This document shows positions 33,209 through 44,991 of a stretch of 64,000 nt of DNA, piece after piece. This DNA is from Clitopilus passeckerianus (lineage: Eukaryota; Basidiomycota; Agaricomycetes; Agaricales; Entolomataceae): assembly GCA_944990035.1 (NCBI GenBank), contig CALYLX010000037.1:239693-303692 (forward strand), read 5' to 3'. Numbering within the stretch: position 1 is the first letter of the stretch; each line of letters begins with the position of its first letter. The notes under the pieces are model-generated. The model did not search any database. It saw nothing but the letters and a program-made list of their open reading frames with translations, and was not told the origin of the DNA. Position numbers and translations under genes: made by a program.

Positions 33209-34402
33209 TTAATCCCTCCCACTTCCTTCTTTAGTAGCTCTCTCAATGAGTGCGTTAAACTCCTTCTCCTTCTGGGCATGAATTCCATGTCCAGTTGCCT
33301 CCCATTGAACAAGCTCAGCTTCAGGCATAGATACCTTGAGGCGGAAAGAGTTCCTTGGCAGGACTAAGTGATCGTCGTCACCAGTGACGATGATAATCTT
33401 GGGTATAGATTTCGAGATTCTTTGCAGACGCTCCGGGGAGCAGTAATGGGTAAGACCTGCTGCCATTTGGGAAACATGGCCCAGAAACGCCTGAGGAGTT
33501 GTCGTGTTGATTCGACGAAGGAATGACTACGGTGAACGGTGAGCTTGCGTCAAAGATAAAGCTGATTAATGGCTACCTCTGTTTGGACCTGAGCATTAGT
33601 CTTCCCAGCATTTTCACCTTCTGCTTGTGCTTCAAGCCAAGCCTTAGGGAATACCATCTCGTTGACCAAAGCCGGCTTCTTAACATCCGGAGTGACAATG
33701 AGTTTGGCTAGGGTAGAGACGCCCTTCCACTACGCGAGGATTTAGATCGGCCAAATCAACGGGTTGGACAATGGAAACATACTGGTGGGAGATTGTTCCA
33801 CGGATAACCACCAGGAGTGGTGACCGCAAGAACGAGTGAAGAGATACGCTCGGGTATTCTATAAGCGAGTTCTGTGGAATGGTTTAGTTGGTCGTGTGCC
33901 GAACCATTCTAACACTAGATCCTTACCTTGAGCAATCATTCCACCGAGACTGATTCCAACTAGATTAACCTCTTGCTTTCCTGTCCATCCTAGATGGTCT
34001 AGAAGAGTTATGGCATCCTCAGCCATGCCGCTTGTGCTAATCACATGAAACTCTTTAGCTCGATGAATATTCACAAAGCCGAAGTTGTACAAACGTATAA
34101 GGGCCTCTAGGATATCCAGAATTACCAACACCTCTATTATCAAAGACAACGATAGTATGTGTTTTCGACTTTCCAAAGTGCTTGACCTGCGGAGCCCAAG
34201 CGAAGCAGCTGGAGTTCAAGCCCATTACGCAGAAGATCTTTTCTGGACCTGTCCCATGCTGCTCATAGTACAAAGAATGACTTTCCAGTGGGTTCCCAGA
34301 TTGTTTTCTAATGTCAGTAACAGGACATAGGCCTTTACGGACGCAAGTAGCTGGGTCAAAGATTGTCGGCAGGTCCTTCTGCGGTTCGGAAGATGATGGC
34401 AT
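33209..34402 (-). CDS. alpha/beta hydrolase
   Basis: A soluble alpha/beta-fold hydrolase with unknown substrate. Exons 34,402-34,095, 34,036-33,927, 33,871-33,783, 33,729-33,577 and 33,526-33,209 give 325 residues. Visible features: oxyanion-region strand IFCVMGLNSSCFAW, FDNRGVGNSGYPRGP, nucleophile elbow GISLGG (Ser), IIIVTGDDDHLV with the likely acid, and the catalytic His in ATGHGIH. The start at ATG 34,402 (MPSSSEPQ) is the first ATG; the frame extends a little upstream without one. No signal peptide is seen. It is divergent from SEC63 with 166 bp between. Confidence 0.88.
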
Positions 34403-34568
34403 GACGCGAGGAATATCCGTCACGGCCAATCTGTTACGCGACTGTCACAAGACCCTGGCCAGCTCAGTGAACACGTCGACGATTCTTCCATTCCTTATTC
34501 CATCTTCCCCAGCTGAGCGGCGTCCTCACAGCTAGCTTTACCTCTATTGCTAGCCAAAAGCCGCAAAA
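34403..34568. promoter_or_regulatory. 166-bp bidirectional promoter, hydrolase and SEC63
   Basis: Divergent start codons at 34,402 (minus) and 34,569 (plus). The region includes pyrimidine-rich stretches near 34,490-34,510. No TATA element is obvious. Confidence 0.6.
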
Positions 34569-36993
34569 ATGGCGAAATACCAATACGATGAGGACGGCAA
34601 TATGGCTGCCTACTTTCTGCTCACTTTCCTTGCGCTGGTGTTGATCCCGATGACAATTACCTCAATACGGCCGACGAGTGCGTTGAATATCCAATACATG
34701 TCGGAACTTGACCAAACTAATTCTGAACAGAGAAAACAACGGACGGCTGCTCCTGCCAACCTTGTGTCGAGCAACGCAAGAGAATTAGATCACAGTCAAG
34801 GCGTAATATCAGCAAGAGGTATGGGTTATGGCTTCCACGACATGCTGAAAGCTGACACGTTACCCTCGCAGGACCTACTTCCTAGTCGCCGGATGGTCTC
34901 TCACTCTTTACATTGGATACAAAGTCGCCGGTGCCACAGTCGAGAACAAAGTCTACAATCCCTTCGAGATCCTTGGCATTACTGGAGTGAGCAGCCTGCT
35001 ACTAAACTTTTTCATTCCATCTCACCAACGCTCTACAGGGCCTCTCTGAGAAAGAGATTAAATCGCATTACAAGAAGTTGTCGAAGAAATAGTACGTTTC
35101 ACTAGTTCCGCTGGCTGGACTTGCGGGACTTACTCGGCATACAAGCCATCCTGACAAGGTCAAAGCGACTGCAAATATGACTATGGAAATGATTCAAAAC
35201 CAATTCGTCGAGCTCACAAAGGCATACAAGTCGTAAGTATGCCTCCTTCCGCACATTCACACTACGCTAAATAAACATCTAGACTTACGGACCCAGTTAT
35301 CCGGGAGAACCTCGAGAAATATGGTCATCCTGACGGTCGGCAAGATATTTCTATGGGCCTCGCTCTTCCCAGCTGGTTTGTCGAGAGCAAGAACAACATC
35401 TGGGTTCTTGGTGCTTATGGTCTGCTGATCGGTGGAGCTCTCCCTGCCCTCGTCGTAAGTCGCTCTTCATGTATATCTATAAGGTCAAAATTCACAGTAC
35501 TGCCCTAGGGTCGCTGGTGGTTCGGCAACAGGCAGAAGACTAAGGATGGTGTCAACGCTCGCTCAGCTGCTACTTTCTTCAAGGGCTTGAAGGAGGAGAC
35601 CAACTTCGACGAAGTCCTTAGCACCTTCAGCGATGCCTACCAATGGGAGGTTTCCCAGAAAGCAGCTTCGGCATTGGACGAATTGGACGCAGCCATCTCT
35701 GAGCAACTAGGCAGCAAATGGGCTGAAGTCAAGAAGACAGCTACCGACCCAGCCAAGCGTAAAGGACTCGTCTTGACTTACGCGCACCTGCTTCGTATTC
35801 CCGTCCGAAATAGCACTCTCCAAAAAGGTTTGTACCACGATTATAACATCCAGGTTGTATGCTGATATAATTTTCCAGAGCAAGCACAATTACTCCTTCA
35901 AACCCCTCAACTCCTTACCTCTCTCCTGAACATTTCTCTCTCTCGTAACTGGCTTTCGCCCACCCTCGCTATCATGCGTCTTCATGCATATCTTACCCAA
36001 GCCCTCCTCCCCTCTTCTGAACGGACTCGCTTCGCTCAATTGCCCAACATCAAGCAAGCCGAGTTGACCACTCTTGCTCCTAGCGCGCAAGACATTGGAG
36101 ATATCGTACATGCTCTTGAAGAGAAGCAGGATTCACGTGTCGTTGATGTCAAGAATGCCATCAAGAAGTGGGGTCGTGTCGAAATTGTTGATGCTGCCTT
36201 CAAAGTCATTGGTGAACGCGTTGTTACCCCTTCTTCCATTGTGTTCCTCGTTGTCAAGTTACGCCTCTCTCCGCCCGCTTTGGTTCCTCACCGGGAAGCT
36301 GAACTCGATGTTGACGAAACCAAGCGTCGCCTTAAGGTCAACGACGAGAAGGATGAAGAGTTCCTTGCCAGTCGCAAAGATTTCGAGGACCTGGCTCCTG
36401 GTCAACAAGTCACTGGTCTGGCCCACGCGCCTTACTGGCCTGGTGTAAGTAACATCCCCAAATCTTCTGCTGAATTGATGTGTATATGGACTTTATAGGA
36501 ACGTAAACCGGGCTGGTGGATTGTCCTTGGTGATGAGAAATCCAACCGAGTTGTGGTTCCTCCCATGAAGATCGCTGAAATTCCTTACTCGCAAGCTGGT
36601 TCTGACCGGGACTACCGCAGCTACAAAATCCAGTTCCAAGCACCCCAATCCGTTGGCATCTTTACATGGAAAGTGATGCTTGTCAGCGACACCTTCATCG
36701 GAGAAGATATTTCTAAGGAACTCACAGTAAGCATAAAGCATTTAAGCAGTATGTGCTTCACTAACACTTGTTCCATCCAGCTCAAACTCGAAGATCCGGC
36801 AACCCTCGCCGCTGAAGATCCTACGGAAGACGAAATCTCGGATCCAGAAGAAGACAGTCTTGCTGGCCAGATGGCAATGATGCGTGGAGGTTCAGTAAAG
36901 AAGCCAAAGGCTGGTGAGGACAGTGATGATGAAAGCAGTACCGACGATGATGAGAGCAGCGATGATGATAGCAGCGACAGCGATAGCGATTAA
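34569..36993 (+). CDS. SEC63: SEC63, ER translocation J-protein
   Basis: Sec63 joins the Sec61 channel and recruits BiP for post-translational protein import into the ER. Ten exons (34,569-34,677, 34,731-34,818, 34,872-34,986, 35,039-35,091, 35,146-35,232, 35,283-35,454, 35,509-35,827, 35,879-36,444, 36,499-36,726, 36,781-36,993) give 649 residues. Three membrane segments lie at MAAYFLLTFLALVLIPMTI, FLVAGWSLTLYIGY and WVLGAYGLLIGGALPALV. The lumenal J-domain between the second and third has HPD at about residues 123-125, split by an intron. The Brl domain carries PYWPG and KPGWWIVLGD. The C-terminus is an acidic Ser/Asp tail, the known Sec62-binding type. Confidence 0.97.
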
Positions 36994-37228
36994 TATTGTA
37001 TTAGCACACTTAGTCGGTCTCCAGTCAAAGTGACATATTCTTGGGATGATTAGATATTGTGGCGGACCTCCGCGATAGCATTTTGCAATGGATTTTGATC
37101 GCGACCTTATGGCAGGGCCAGCCACTTTATCTTCAATCATCGCTTGCCTGGTCGATAACCTTCCCGGTCATTGTTACATTTGAGCGTCTTTGTCGTCGAG
37201 GAAATTTACTCTCCTTCAAACCAATAAC

Positions 37229-38366
37229 ATGTCTGGACCTACTGCTCCTTGCCCACCTCCCCAACCCGCTCAGCCCGCCAACTCAAACCGGTCGCATCTT
37301 GATCCGCTTCCCCCTTCTGTGTTCACACTCCCTCAGACAGCTCAGCTCGAAGCCTTGTACACCATCATACGAGATAAGAATACCTCAAGAGGAGATTTCC
37401 TGTTCTACTCAGACCGAATCATTCGATTACTCGTCGAGGAGGGCTTGAACCATCTTCCCGTTGTTCAGCGAACTGTGGAGACCCCGACTGCGAGTATTCT
37501 TCCCTTGATCGTGTGACATAGTCCTAATCCACGCAATTCTTCAGGGTGCTACCTACAATGGAGTTGGCTTTGAGGGAAAAATCTGCGGTGTCTCTATTCT
37601 ACGAGCAGGAGAGGTAGCAATATTCCTTTGGTTCTAACGATTAATTGGTCCTCATAGACAAACAGGCGATGGAAGCCGGCCTCCGTGAAGTGTGCAGGAG
37701 TGTGCGCATTGGAAAGATCCTAATCCAGAGGGCGCGCATCTCCTTTCTATATGCCTGGCCTCTTTTTAGCTGACACGTGAATTTACAGGACGAAGAAACA
37801 GCGCTACCAAAGTTGTTCTACTCAAAGGTGCCAAACCATAAAGACCATATGGACCTTAATGCTTATACCCCAAAAGTTTCCGCAGGATATTGCAAAGCGA
37901 TATGTGCTTCTATTAGATCCTATGCTCGGCAAGTAATCCCCTTCTCCAACTCTTCTCCCGTTCTGATATTCTTTCCAGCTACCGGCGGATCTGCCATTAA
38001 GGCCGTAGAGATTCTCATAGAACACGGAGTCCCAGAAGAGCGCATAATCTTCATTAACCTGGCACGTCTTACCCTCCACCGTCTAATATGACCTTTCTCA
38101 TCGCATCCACCAGGTGTCGTCTCCTGAAGGCATCATGAAGTTCTGCACCAGGTTCCCTCAGCTCAAAGTAGTAAGTCCAAAAAATTCCTTTACCCTAATA
38201 TAATTGTGACTGAAAACGTGTCATCTAGGTAACTGGATGGATTGATGAAGGCCTCAATGAGAAGGCATACATCATCCCCGGCCTGGGCGATTTTGGAGAG
38301 CGAAGGTTAGTTGCTCGGACCCAGCCACGGCTTTAAACTGACAAGTGTTCAAGGTACTGCGAGTGA
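37229..38366 (+). CDS. FUR1: uracil phosphoribosyltransferase, four GC-AG introns
   Basis: Converts uracil and PRPP to UMP in pyrimidine salvage; in fungi it also activates 5-fluorouracil. Nine exons (37,229-37,489, 37,545-37,613, 37,666-37,731, 37,789-37,827, 37,877-37,928, 37,979-38,061, 38,114-38,170, 38,229-38,305, 38,354-38,366) give 238 residues. Signatures: GATYNGVGFEGKICGVSILR, GKILIQRDEET, the PRPP-binding loop DPMLATGGSA (about 159-168), INLVSSPEGI and DFGERR. Introns 1, 3, 5 and 6 begin with GC (GCGAGT, GCGCGC, GCAAGT, GCACGT) and the others with GT. The family sequence runs unbroken across each GC join, so these calls are well constrained. The start is ATG 37,229; a TTG-led extension upstream was ignored. 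Confidence 0.95.
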
Positions 38367-38521
38367 AAGCTCACACACAGCGGGCTTGAGCGCCGTAGGT
38401 CGGTGGATTGTCTCGGGAGGGCAAAACCGGTCAACTGCCTGCGGTCAATCAGGCGGAAGAAACGATAGCATGAGGATTATTCGTGTTTATGTAGTATCAA
38501 ATCGAAAGCAAAGGTATATGG

Positions 38522-40428
38522 CTACTTTCCAATGCAGAAATCCTTGAAAACACTATCAAGAATGTCCTCTACGTCAATTTGGCCCGAAATCTTGCCAATT
38601 GCTTGGGCAGCGTACCGCAACTCTTCTGCTGCAATAACGACGTCGACAGGAGCTTCCGCCGAATTTCTTCAGAGTGTGATATCTCAATGGAAAGCCCAAC
38701 ACTCACCGGTCTCAAGAAACGCCTCCAGGAAGTGACAAGCAGACTCTAAGTGGGTTCTGTGTCGAGCACGAGTGATAATGGGTGCTGAAGAGGCAACAGC
38801 ACCATCATTGAGGTCGAATCTGGGAATGCTTTTGATTCAATTCATGAAACAAGCTTGAACACAAGTGACATACCTTCTCTGCAGATGATCTGCAAAACAT
38901 GCAAGGAAGGTATCCGTGCCTTTCCCCATCTTGATGCTCAGAGCCCAAGCGTGAGATGCCCGGAAATGGGCGAGCGCCTGTTCAATTTGGTTCTGATCCA
39001 ATAAGTCTGACTTGTTGAGCAGGATGATCGTATCCGGGGTGATCATATCCTTGACAGACGCAGGAATTTGGGGTGGCGAAGACGCAGCAAGGTCTGGCAA
39101 AGAAAGAACACATATGCTAATGTCTGAATCCTGTACACTAAAATTATTAAGCCAGAGAACAAGAGAAAATGAATGGTTTGTACGCACGCTTTTTTTGCCC
39201 TTTCGATACCTATACTTTCCACGAAATCTTCAGTTTTCCTTAGGCCGGCAGTATCTGATACCAAGACAGGCAAACCGCCGATATCAAGGGAAAGCTCTAG
39301 GATGTCTCTGGTAGTACCTGGGACAGGTGTTACTATAGCGGCCTCTCGCTGGGCTGTGGAGGGTGTCGGTATCGAAAGTAATGACTATAAGTACGGTGAC
39401 GGACCAAGGTGATTCAGTAGACTACTCTTCCCTGCATTTGGTGGTCCAAAGATTGCAAGACGAATGCCGGAACGTATGATCTCTCCACGATTCTTGTCAT
39501 TTAATAGCTGCTTGATATCGGACAGGAGGTCTTGAGCTTTGAGCCTGGCTGGTACTGGTTAGACGTAGAAGAGTAGTGGAGCAAGAAGTCCTGGACCTGC
39601 ATCGTAAACACCCTCCTCGATATCCTCTCCTTCACCAAAATCGATCAGTGCCTCGATATTGGCTAGTACGTGTATGACACGAGTCCTAAGGTCTTCGTAT
39701 ATTGCTTTGGCATTTCCCTAAAATAACAATATTGGTGTGTTTCGAAATTGTGGATTGGCAGACGATTTACCGATGCTGCGTTCAACGCGATCCGTCGTTG
39801 ACCCTCAGTGTCTGCGTTAATGAGATCCTGCAGCCCTTCCACCTGTGTCAAATCGAGCCGGCCACCTTTGAAAGCACGCCGCGTAAACTCTCCGGGTTCG
39901 GCTGGCCTGCAATATGGTAGCTTGGAAAGGGCATTGAGGACTGAGGAGATCACTGCGCGGCCGGAATGTACATGGAGTTCAATGACATCCTCTGTGGTGA
40001 ATGACTTTGGAGCTAAAAAGACATAATTGGGTCAATCTAACTTGGATCAGATGCAAGCTATAGTCACCCTTGAAATAGACAGCGAGACCATCATCAATTT
40101 GCTCTTTGCTGCTGCCGGGCTGGACGACTTGACATCGTTCCATATTCCACGGAGCTGGGGGAAACCGTTTCGAAGATTGGACTATTTTCTTCCAGACGGA
40201 TAGTGCATCAGGACCAGATACTCTAACAACGGCAACACCGCCCTTTCCTGGAGGCGTAGAAAGCGCGTATATGGTCTTTCGCTGCGCGTCAGAGAGGACG
40301 AGGTCTTTGTTCTCCAGTAAAGTCCCATAGAGCCTGAGAAGTCTACCACGCCCAAGAATGCGAGTGCCGCCTGGAGTATGTATACATCGACGTGGCCGGC
40401 GCGGAAATCCAGAAGAAATACGCCACAT
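38522..40428 (-). CDS. MSS1: mitochondrial tRNA modification GTPase MSS1 (MnmE family)
   Basis: With Mto1 it builds the carboxymethylaminomethyl-type group on wobble uridine of mitochondrial tRNAs. Eight exons (40,428-40,068, 40,012-39,771, 39,717-39,597, 39,548-39,405, 39,353-39,188, 39,137-38,874, 38,819-38,707, 38,652-38,522) give 513 residues. Motifs: N-terminal folate-binding domain ([27 protein letters not shown]), G1 GPPNAGKSS at about 276-284, G3 DTAG, G4 NKSD, and the C-terminal CIGK needed for catalysis. The basic start [20 protein letters not shown] looks like a mitochondrial presequence; an alternative ATG is at 40,494. Convergent with FUR1. Confidence 0.95.
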
Positions 40429-40661
40429 GAGCAAGAAACAATTGTCAATTGCCGAAGGATGATTTCTGGTTATTCGAAATTCCCACGGTCTCATATCAAT
40501 TGTCGCCTACTCAACAGCTAAAGACAAAGAAATCACAGCAATCTTCTTCGCTCTCGCCACACCTCTAACGACTCTCAAGACTCACGCCAAAACCTGCCTC
40601 TAGATATCTCATAAGACACCACAAGAAACTTGCGTAAAACGATCACCATTACTTCGCGATC
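40429..40661. promoter_or_regulatory. 233-bp bidirectional promoter, MSS1 and CNB1
   Basis: Divergent start codons at 40,428 and 40,662. If MSS1 starts at 40,494 the gap is 167 bp. No TATA box was recognised. Confidence 0.55.
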
Positions 40662-41588
40662 ATGGGTCAAACACGTCCGTAAAACCGAATGGCTGCATCT
40701 GGTGCATCCTGGATCCTGACTGAGATGATGAACAGAATCACAATTCATGGAGGACATGTCCAAGCGGTCTAACTGTAAGTAAAGAACCGCGTCTGCCTGA
40801 TCGTTCTCATGCATCGACTAGTCACGACCGCCGAGCTAGAACGACTAAAGAAGAGGTTTATGAAGCTCGATGCGTACGTAACACCGAGAAAAACCCCAGC
40901 ATTCCTTTCACCCTAATTTTGAATATTAGCGATGGCTCCGGCTCAATAGATCGGGAAGAGTTCCTCCAAATACCCCAGATCGCCTCAAACCCTCTCGCAC
41001 AACGAATGATTGCCATCTTCGACGAAGAGTGCGTACGGCGCGCGTCAGCGGCATTCCTCAGGCTAATATTCCCTTTAATCATCCAGCGGCGGAGGAACCG
41101 TCGATTTCCAGGAGTTTGTTGGAGGCTTAAGTGCCTTCAGTAGCCGAGGTGGACGTGAGGAGAAACTGAAGTGTGAGTCTACCCCACTTTACTCCATGTT
41201 TGCATGGCCCGGATTGAAATGCTGACTTCTTTGATGAAGTTGCCTTCAAAGTTTACGATGTTGACAGAGACGGATTTATCTCCAATGGAGAGCTGTTTTT
41301 AGTCCTTAAGATGATGGTTGGAAGTAATCTCAAGGTATGTTGTCGAACTCGAGGTTCCTACCCGTGGCTAATCCCATGATGCATCTTAGGACCAGCAACT
41401 ACAACAAATCGTGGACAAGACCATTCTAGAAGCAGACAAGGACGGCGATGGGAAGCTCAGCTTCGAAGAATTTGCTCAGATGGTTTCCAGCACAGTCAGC
41501 CAGGTTTTGTTACTTGTGGTTCATCGGTTTCTGACATGCATCTTTTCAGGATATTGTGAAACAAATGACCCTAGAAGATCTATTCTGA
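40662..41588 (+). CDS. CNB1: calcineurin regulatory subunit B
   Basis: Binds calcium and activates calcineurin A phosphatase, central to stress and hyphal growth signalling. Eight exons (40,662-40,674, 40,736-40,774, 40,822-40,873, 40,930-41,028, 41,087-41,172, 41,240-41,334, 41,390-41,494, 41,550-41,588) give 175 residues, the usual length. The N-terminus MGQTQSQF offers Gly2 for myristoylation. Four EF-hand loops are complete: [39 protein letters not shown] and [13 protein letters not shown]. The first exon is only 13 nt and uses a GTCCGT donor, but this is the only join that gives the conserved N-terminus in frame. Confidence 0.96.
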
Positions 41589-42226
41589 GGTTTAGGTTTA
41601 ATCGCTTTCACTCTTGTCTATACCCGTATAATATCCTCTTGTCGTTGTTTCATGGGCTACCTCCATCTTTACGCATGCACCTCATAGTTTGTAGAATATC
41701 ATTTTTCGTGGACTATCGATATACTTTGCACATGGCGAAAAGTGTATTAAGTGGAGCGGCTATAATTACAACGGATTGTCCAAGTTTGAAGGTACATACA
41801 CTAAATAAGGTATCCAAGTGACGTTACTTGAGTTTATATCATCGACGATGCAGTCCTCGCTATCACAGGCGCTAACTGTCTCTATGTCGAAAAGCAGAAC
41901 TATAGCAGTCCAAATCCGGCCAGCAGGACTTTCCCGGAACAAGTCTGCAATTGCAAGATGGGAATCGCAAACCTCATGGATTAGGTGAGTGCGATTTGGT
42001 GGCACAAGGGAGCCGGAGTGACCCTGTGGAAAACGTAAAAAATGTGGGGAAGGCGAGTCCTCAGGCTCAGGGTCTATCGCTTCTGTGAGTGGGGCATGCG
42101 TGTGTGAAGATTGTTGTGGAATGTCATGATGTTGATCGAAGAGATGGGAAGGTGAATGCAAGAGATATCACCTCTGCCAAAACATGACAGAAAATGATCG
42201 CCGTGGATGGCGCTGGAAGAGCAGGC
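41589..42226. other. intergenic region between convergent genes
   Basis: Holds the 3' flank of CNB1 and of the next minus-strand gene. A 131-codon minus frame (42,161-41,766) lacks an ATG and has low-complexity composition; it could be a 3' exon of the neighbour but I could not support that. Confidence 0.5.
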
Positions 42227-42954
42227 TCATCCATTGAAGGTAGTCGTGGTAGCAAAAAGGTGGTGGTGATACGAGTGTGCCTCAATAGGCGATGTAAAAG
42301 AAGGCACTTCAGAGCGCTCAGTGGTCCCTTGTGAGACGAATGGTGATTGTTGAGGGGGTCTGCCAATTTGAGCGAAAAACGAGTGGGATTGTACAGGCTT
42401 CTCTAGTGCCTGGCACTGGGCAAGGTAAAACGGATCCGTCGTTGCAAACGATGAATTCGAGAGATTTTCGGACATTGCCTGGTCTAAATTGCTTTGGCTG
42501 AAATCAAATTGGCCGGGGTATAGAGGTGTTTGCATAGCCGGTGTGGCTGGTGAAGAGGGTATAAGCAGGTCCTCGACCATACGCTCATCTTCATCCATAT
42601 CATCGTTTCTTGGATGAAAAGATGCTTCGGATCTCCAATTTGGAGCAAGTTGATAATTTGAGCCTTCCGTAACTTCGGAAAACGTGAAACTCGAGGATTG
42701 GATGGGCGTATTGCATGGCTGCGTGTTCTGGGGATTACTCCTGGGTATCCGCTTTGCTTGCGTTGTTTGTTGGACAAACGCCTGTTGTCCCAAGAAAGCT
42801 TGTGCTAGTTGTGCCTGCATTCACGTTTTGGTCAAAACCCAGGGTGAGACGGATTTCTAAAGCGACTTACATGCAGAGCAGCCAGATCATTGGCTTCCTG
42901 GCCAATGTGGCTCGAGGAGAGGGAGGACGTCAAGTCGTCGATGGTAAGGCTCAT
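42227..42954 (-). CDS. unknown protein, Gln/Ser/Pro-rich
   Basis: Not recognised. Exons 42,954-42,871 and 42,814-42,227 give 223 residues. The N-terminus (MSLTIDDLTSSLSSSHIGQE, then ANDLAALHAQLAQAFLGQQA) is helical and the best-ordered part. The rest is rich in Gln, Ser, Thr, Pro and Asp, with an acidic stretch (DDMDEDERMVEDLL), and looks disordered, as in transcription or RNA-associated factors. No membrane segment or signal peptide. An alternative last intron (GTATCA to TTCCAG, 57 bp, near 42,255-42,199) would replace the last residues and extend the frame to 42,074, so the C-terminus is uncertain. Confidence 0.6.
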
Positions 42955-43175
42955 GATGGCGGTAGAGGTGCAAGGGGCAATTTGCACTGGAAAGAGTAAA
43001 AGGTCAATGACCCTTTGATGAATGTATAACAATATGAACAGGCCTGCACAATCTGTTATGGCTATATACAGTACACGTGGGTCCGGTCCGAGATCTAGCT
43101 CGAGTCGGGACTCGGCTAACCCACGCTATCTTTCTTTCCATGCTGCCGGATAAGATATGACGAAAATCCCGTAGT

Positions 43176-44842
43176 TCACATGCTCTTCTCAGCCTCTTCC
43201 AAAAGACCCCCGAAAATGCCTGTATCAGTCGAAAGAAGCATTTTATATTCTTCCTGACCGAAAATATCAGGCCCGAGTGCAAAGGACAGAAGGCTTGGAT
43301 CTTCACCTTTCTCACCGTCGGACAGTTCTCCTCCAATAACGCACAAGTACGCCGCAGCTCCAATCGGAGCTCATTGACACCGGCTTAAATTCGAGGAACA
43401 GCATAAGCCCTGGAGAGTTCAAAATTATCTCGCTAATAACACTAGGGCAACTCACCACTCTCGCTTCCGGTATCAGCCAAGGTGACCCATAATTTCGCAG
43501 CCACGTTGATGATGGCTGTTTTCCAACGTGGAAGGCACAGTGCACACTCTGAGATCAGACTGGACAGAACGCGTAGCGCGCTCAACTGAAGCTTGTGATT
43601 CTTCAGATCAAGCGCGTCAGAACGTAGTGCATGAAACAATTGTATCATCATAGCCTGTATGGAGCAAAGCATTATCAGTATCGGGGCACAAAGTACGATA
43701 ATGAGTCGAGACCTTGAGATATCTAGAGCTTCCTACCCCTAATGCTTGGATGATTGGAGGTATGGCGTTGAATGTTGCATAAATCACGTCCGGTTTGTCG
43801 AAGGAATACACCCACACGTTGTTGATGATGCCTTCGCCTAGCAAATCACACAATTCGTTGAATCTTTCGGCGGAGCCTGCCTTCGTGGTCAGAAGTGTCA
43901 GGGACACGGAAGCAGGCGCGGCCGTTTCAATTAGTTTCCTGGATTCTGGTGCCTGTATGTGCGTTAATGCCATCTTGAGTGACTTGAGAAGGAGATGGGT
44001 TCAGTTTCGATCTTCTGCCCAGCTGTGTCTCTCTCTCACATTTCGGATAAGGCCGTCAAGCCCTGTACTCTTCAGCAACCTTCCGGGGACATTTTCAAGC
44101 AAGGACAAAATAACACATGCTCCTTCCAATTTATATCTTGCCTCGTAATCATCCAATAGCGTCATGACAGGGGGTATAACGAGATGCCAAAGATCTTCAT
44201 AGAATTCAGACTGGTGGCGTTTGAGTTCAATAGATTATGCATTGAATGGTACCCACGCGCACCTTCATATGCTTAATCGTCCACGAGAGAACTTTCGATA
44301 CCCCGAGGTTATCTTTCCAACTTTGATTCTCGTAGAATTCCTGAGTGCCCATGCTTCCACCAGCGGGCCGTGCCAATCGTCGGCCTGTAGCGACATTTAG
44401 CGAGGGATGGGGATTTGCTCGGAATAGTGGCTTGAGTTTATTTGTAAGAATATTTTCAAGGAGAAGACGATCAGAGTTCTGGAATCGACTCAAAATGGCT
44501 AGAACAGGGAGAGAAAATCAAAGCCTGGACTTGGCACATTGAAGTGACCACTAAAGACGAACTTCTTCCCGACTGTTCAGAGTCTGGAGTTGTCCAGCTC
44601 TCTTGGCTTTCAAATGGTGCAACGGCAAAAATAATGTCGGATTGAATGGGAACTGGGAGATCTCGTGTGGTAGTCTCTAGAAGGGCCAGTATTTCTCCGA
44701 GGACTCGCTGGGCATTTTGTTTCCATTCGTCCAACTGAGCCGGAATGTCGACTTCGGAGTCCGTCGGGTTATGAGCAAACTCTGCAGGCACCTGAAGCGG
44801 TCTCAGTAAGGAAGAAATCGCGTCGTGGTCGAGAGCAGACAT
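43176..44842 (-). CDS. TTI2: Tti2-like subunit of the TTT (Tel2-Tti1-Tti2) complex
   Basis: TTT is an Hsp90 co-chaperone that matures PI3K-related kinases such as TOR, ATM and ATR. Seven exons (44,842-44,563, 44,498-44,263, 44,210-44,040, 43,982-43,713, 43,654-43,456, 43,383-43,316, 43,253-43,176) give 433 residues. The protein is all-helical with HEAT-like repeats. The stretch FYEDLWHLVIPPVMTLLDDY, then YKLEGACVILSLLENVPGRL, resembles the Tti2 family core (PF10521). Assignment rests on pattern only. Exon 1 ends at a GTTCGT donor; this 64-bp intron is the only one I found that keeps the frame. Intron 5 is 72 bp, longer than the local norm. Confidence 0.7.
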
Positions 44843-44991
44843 GATCTTGGATTAACCTCGGAGTGTCGGGGCCGTGTTTGCATCAATTTACGGTCCGTCA
44901 ACGACTGCAACCGCGGATGTCCACACGTTCAAAGCTCTAATCTCAAAACGTTTGACGACTACTGGCATGCCATTAACCCACTATTAACAAG

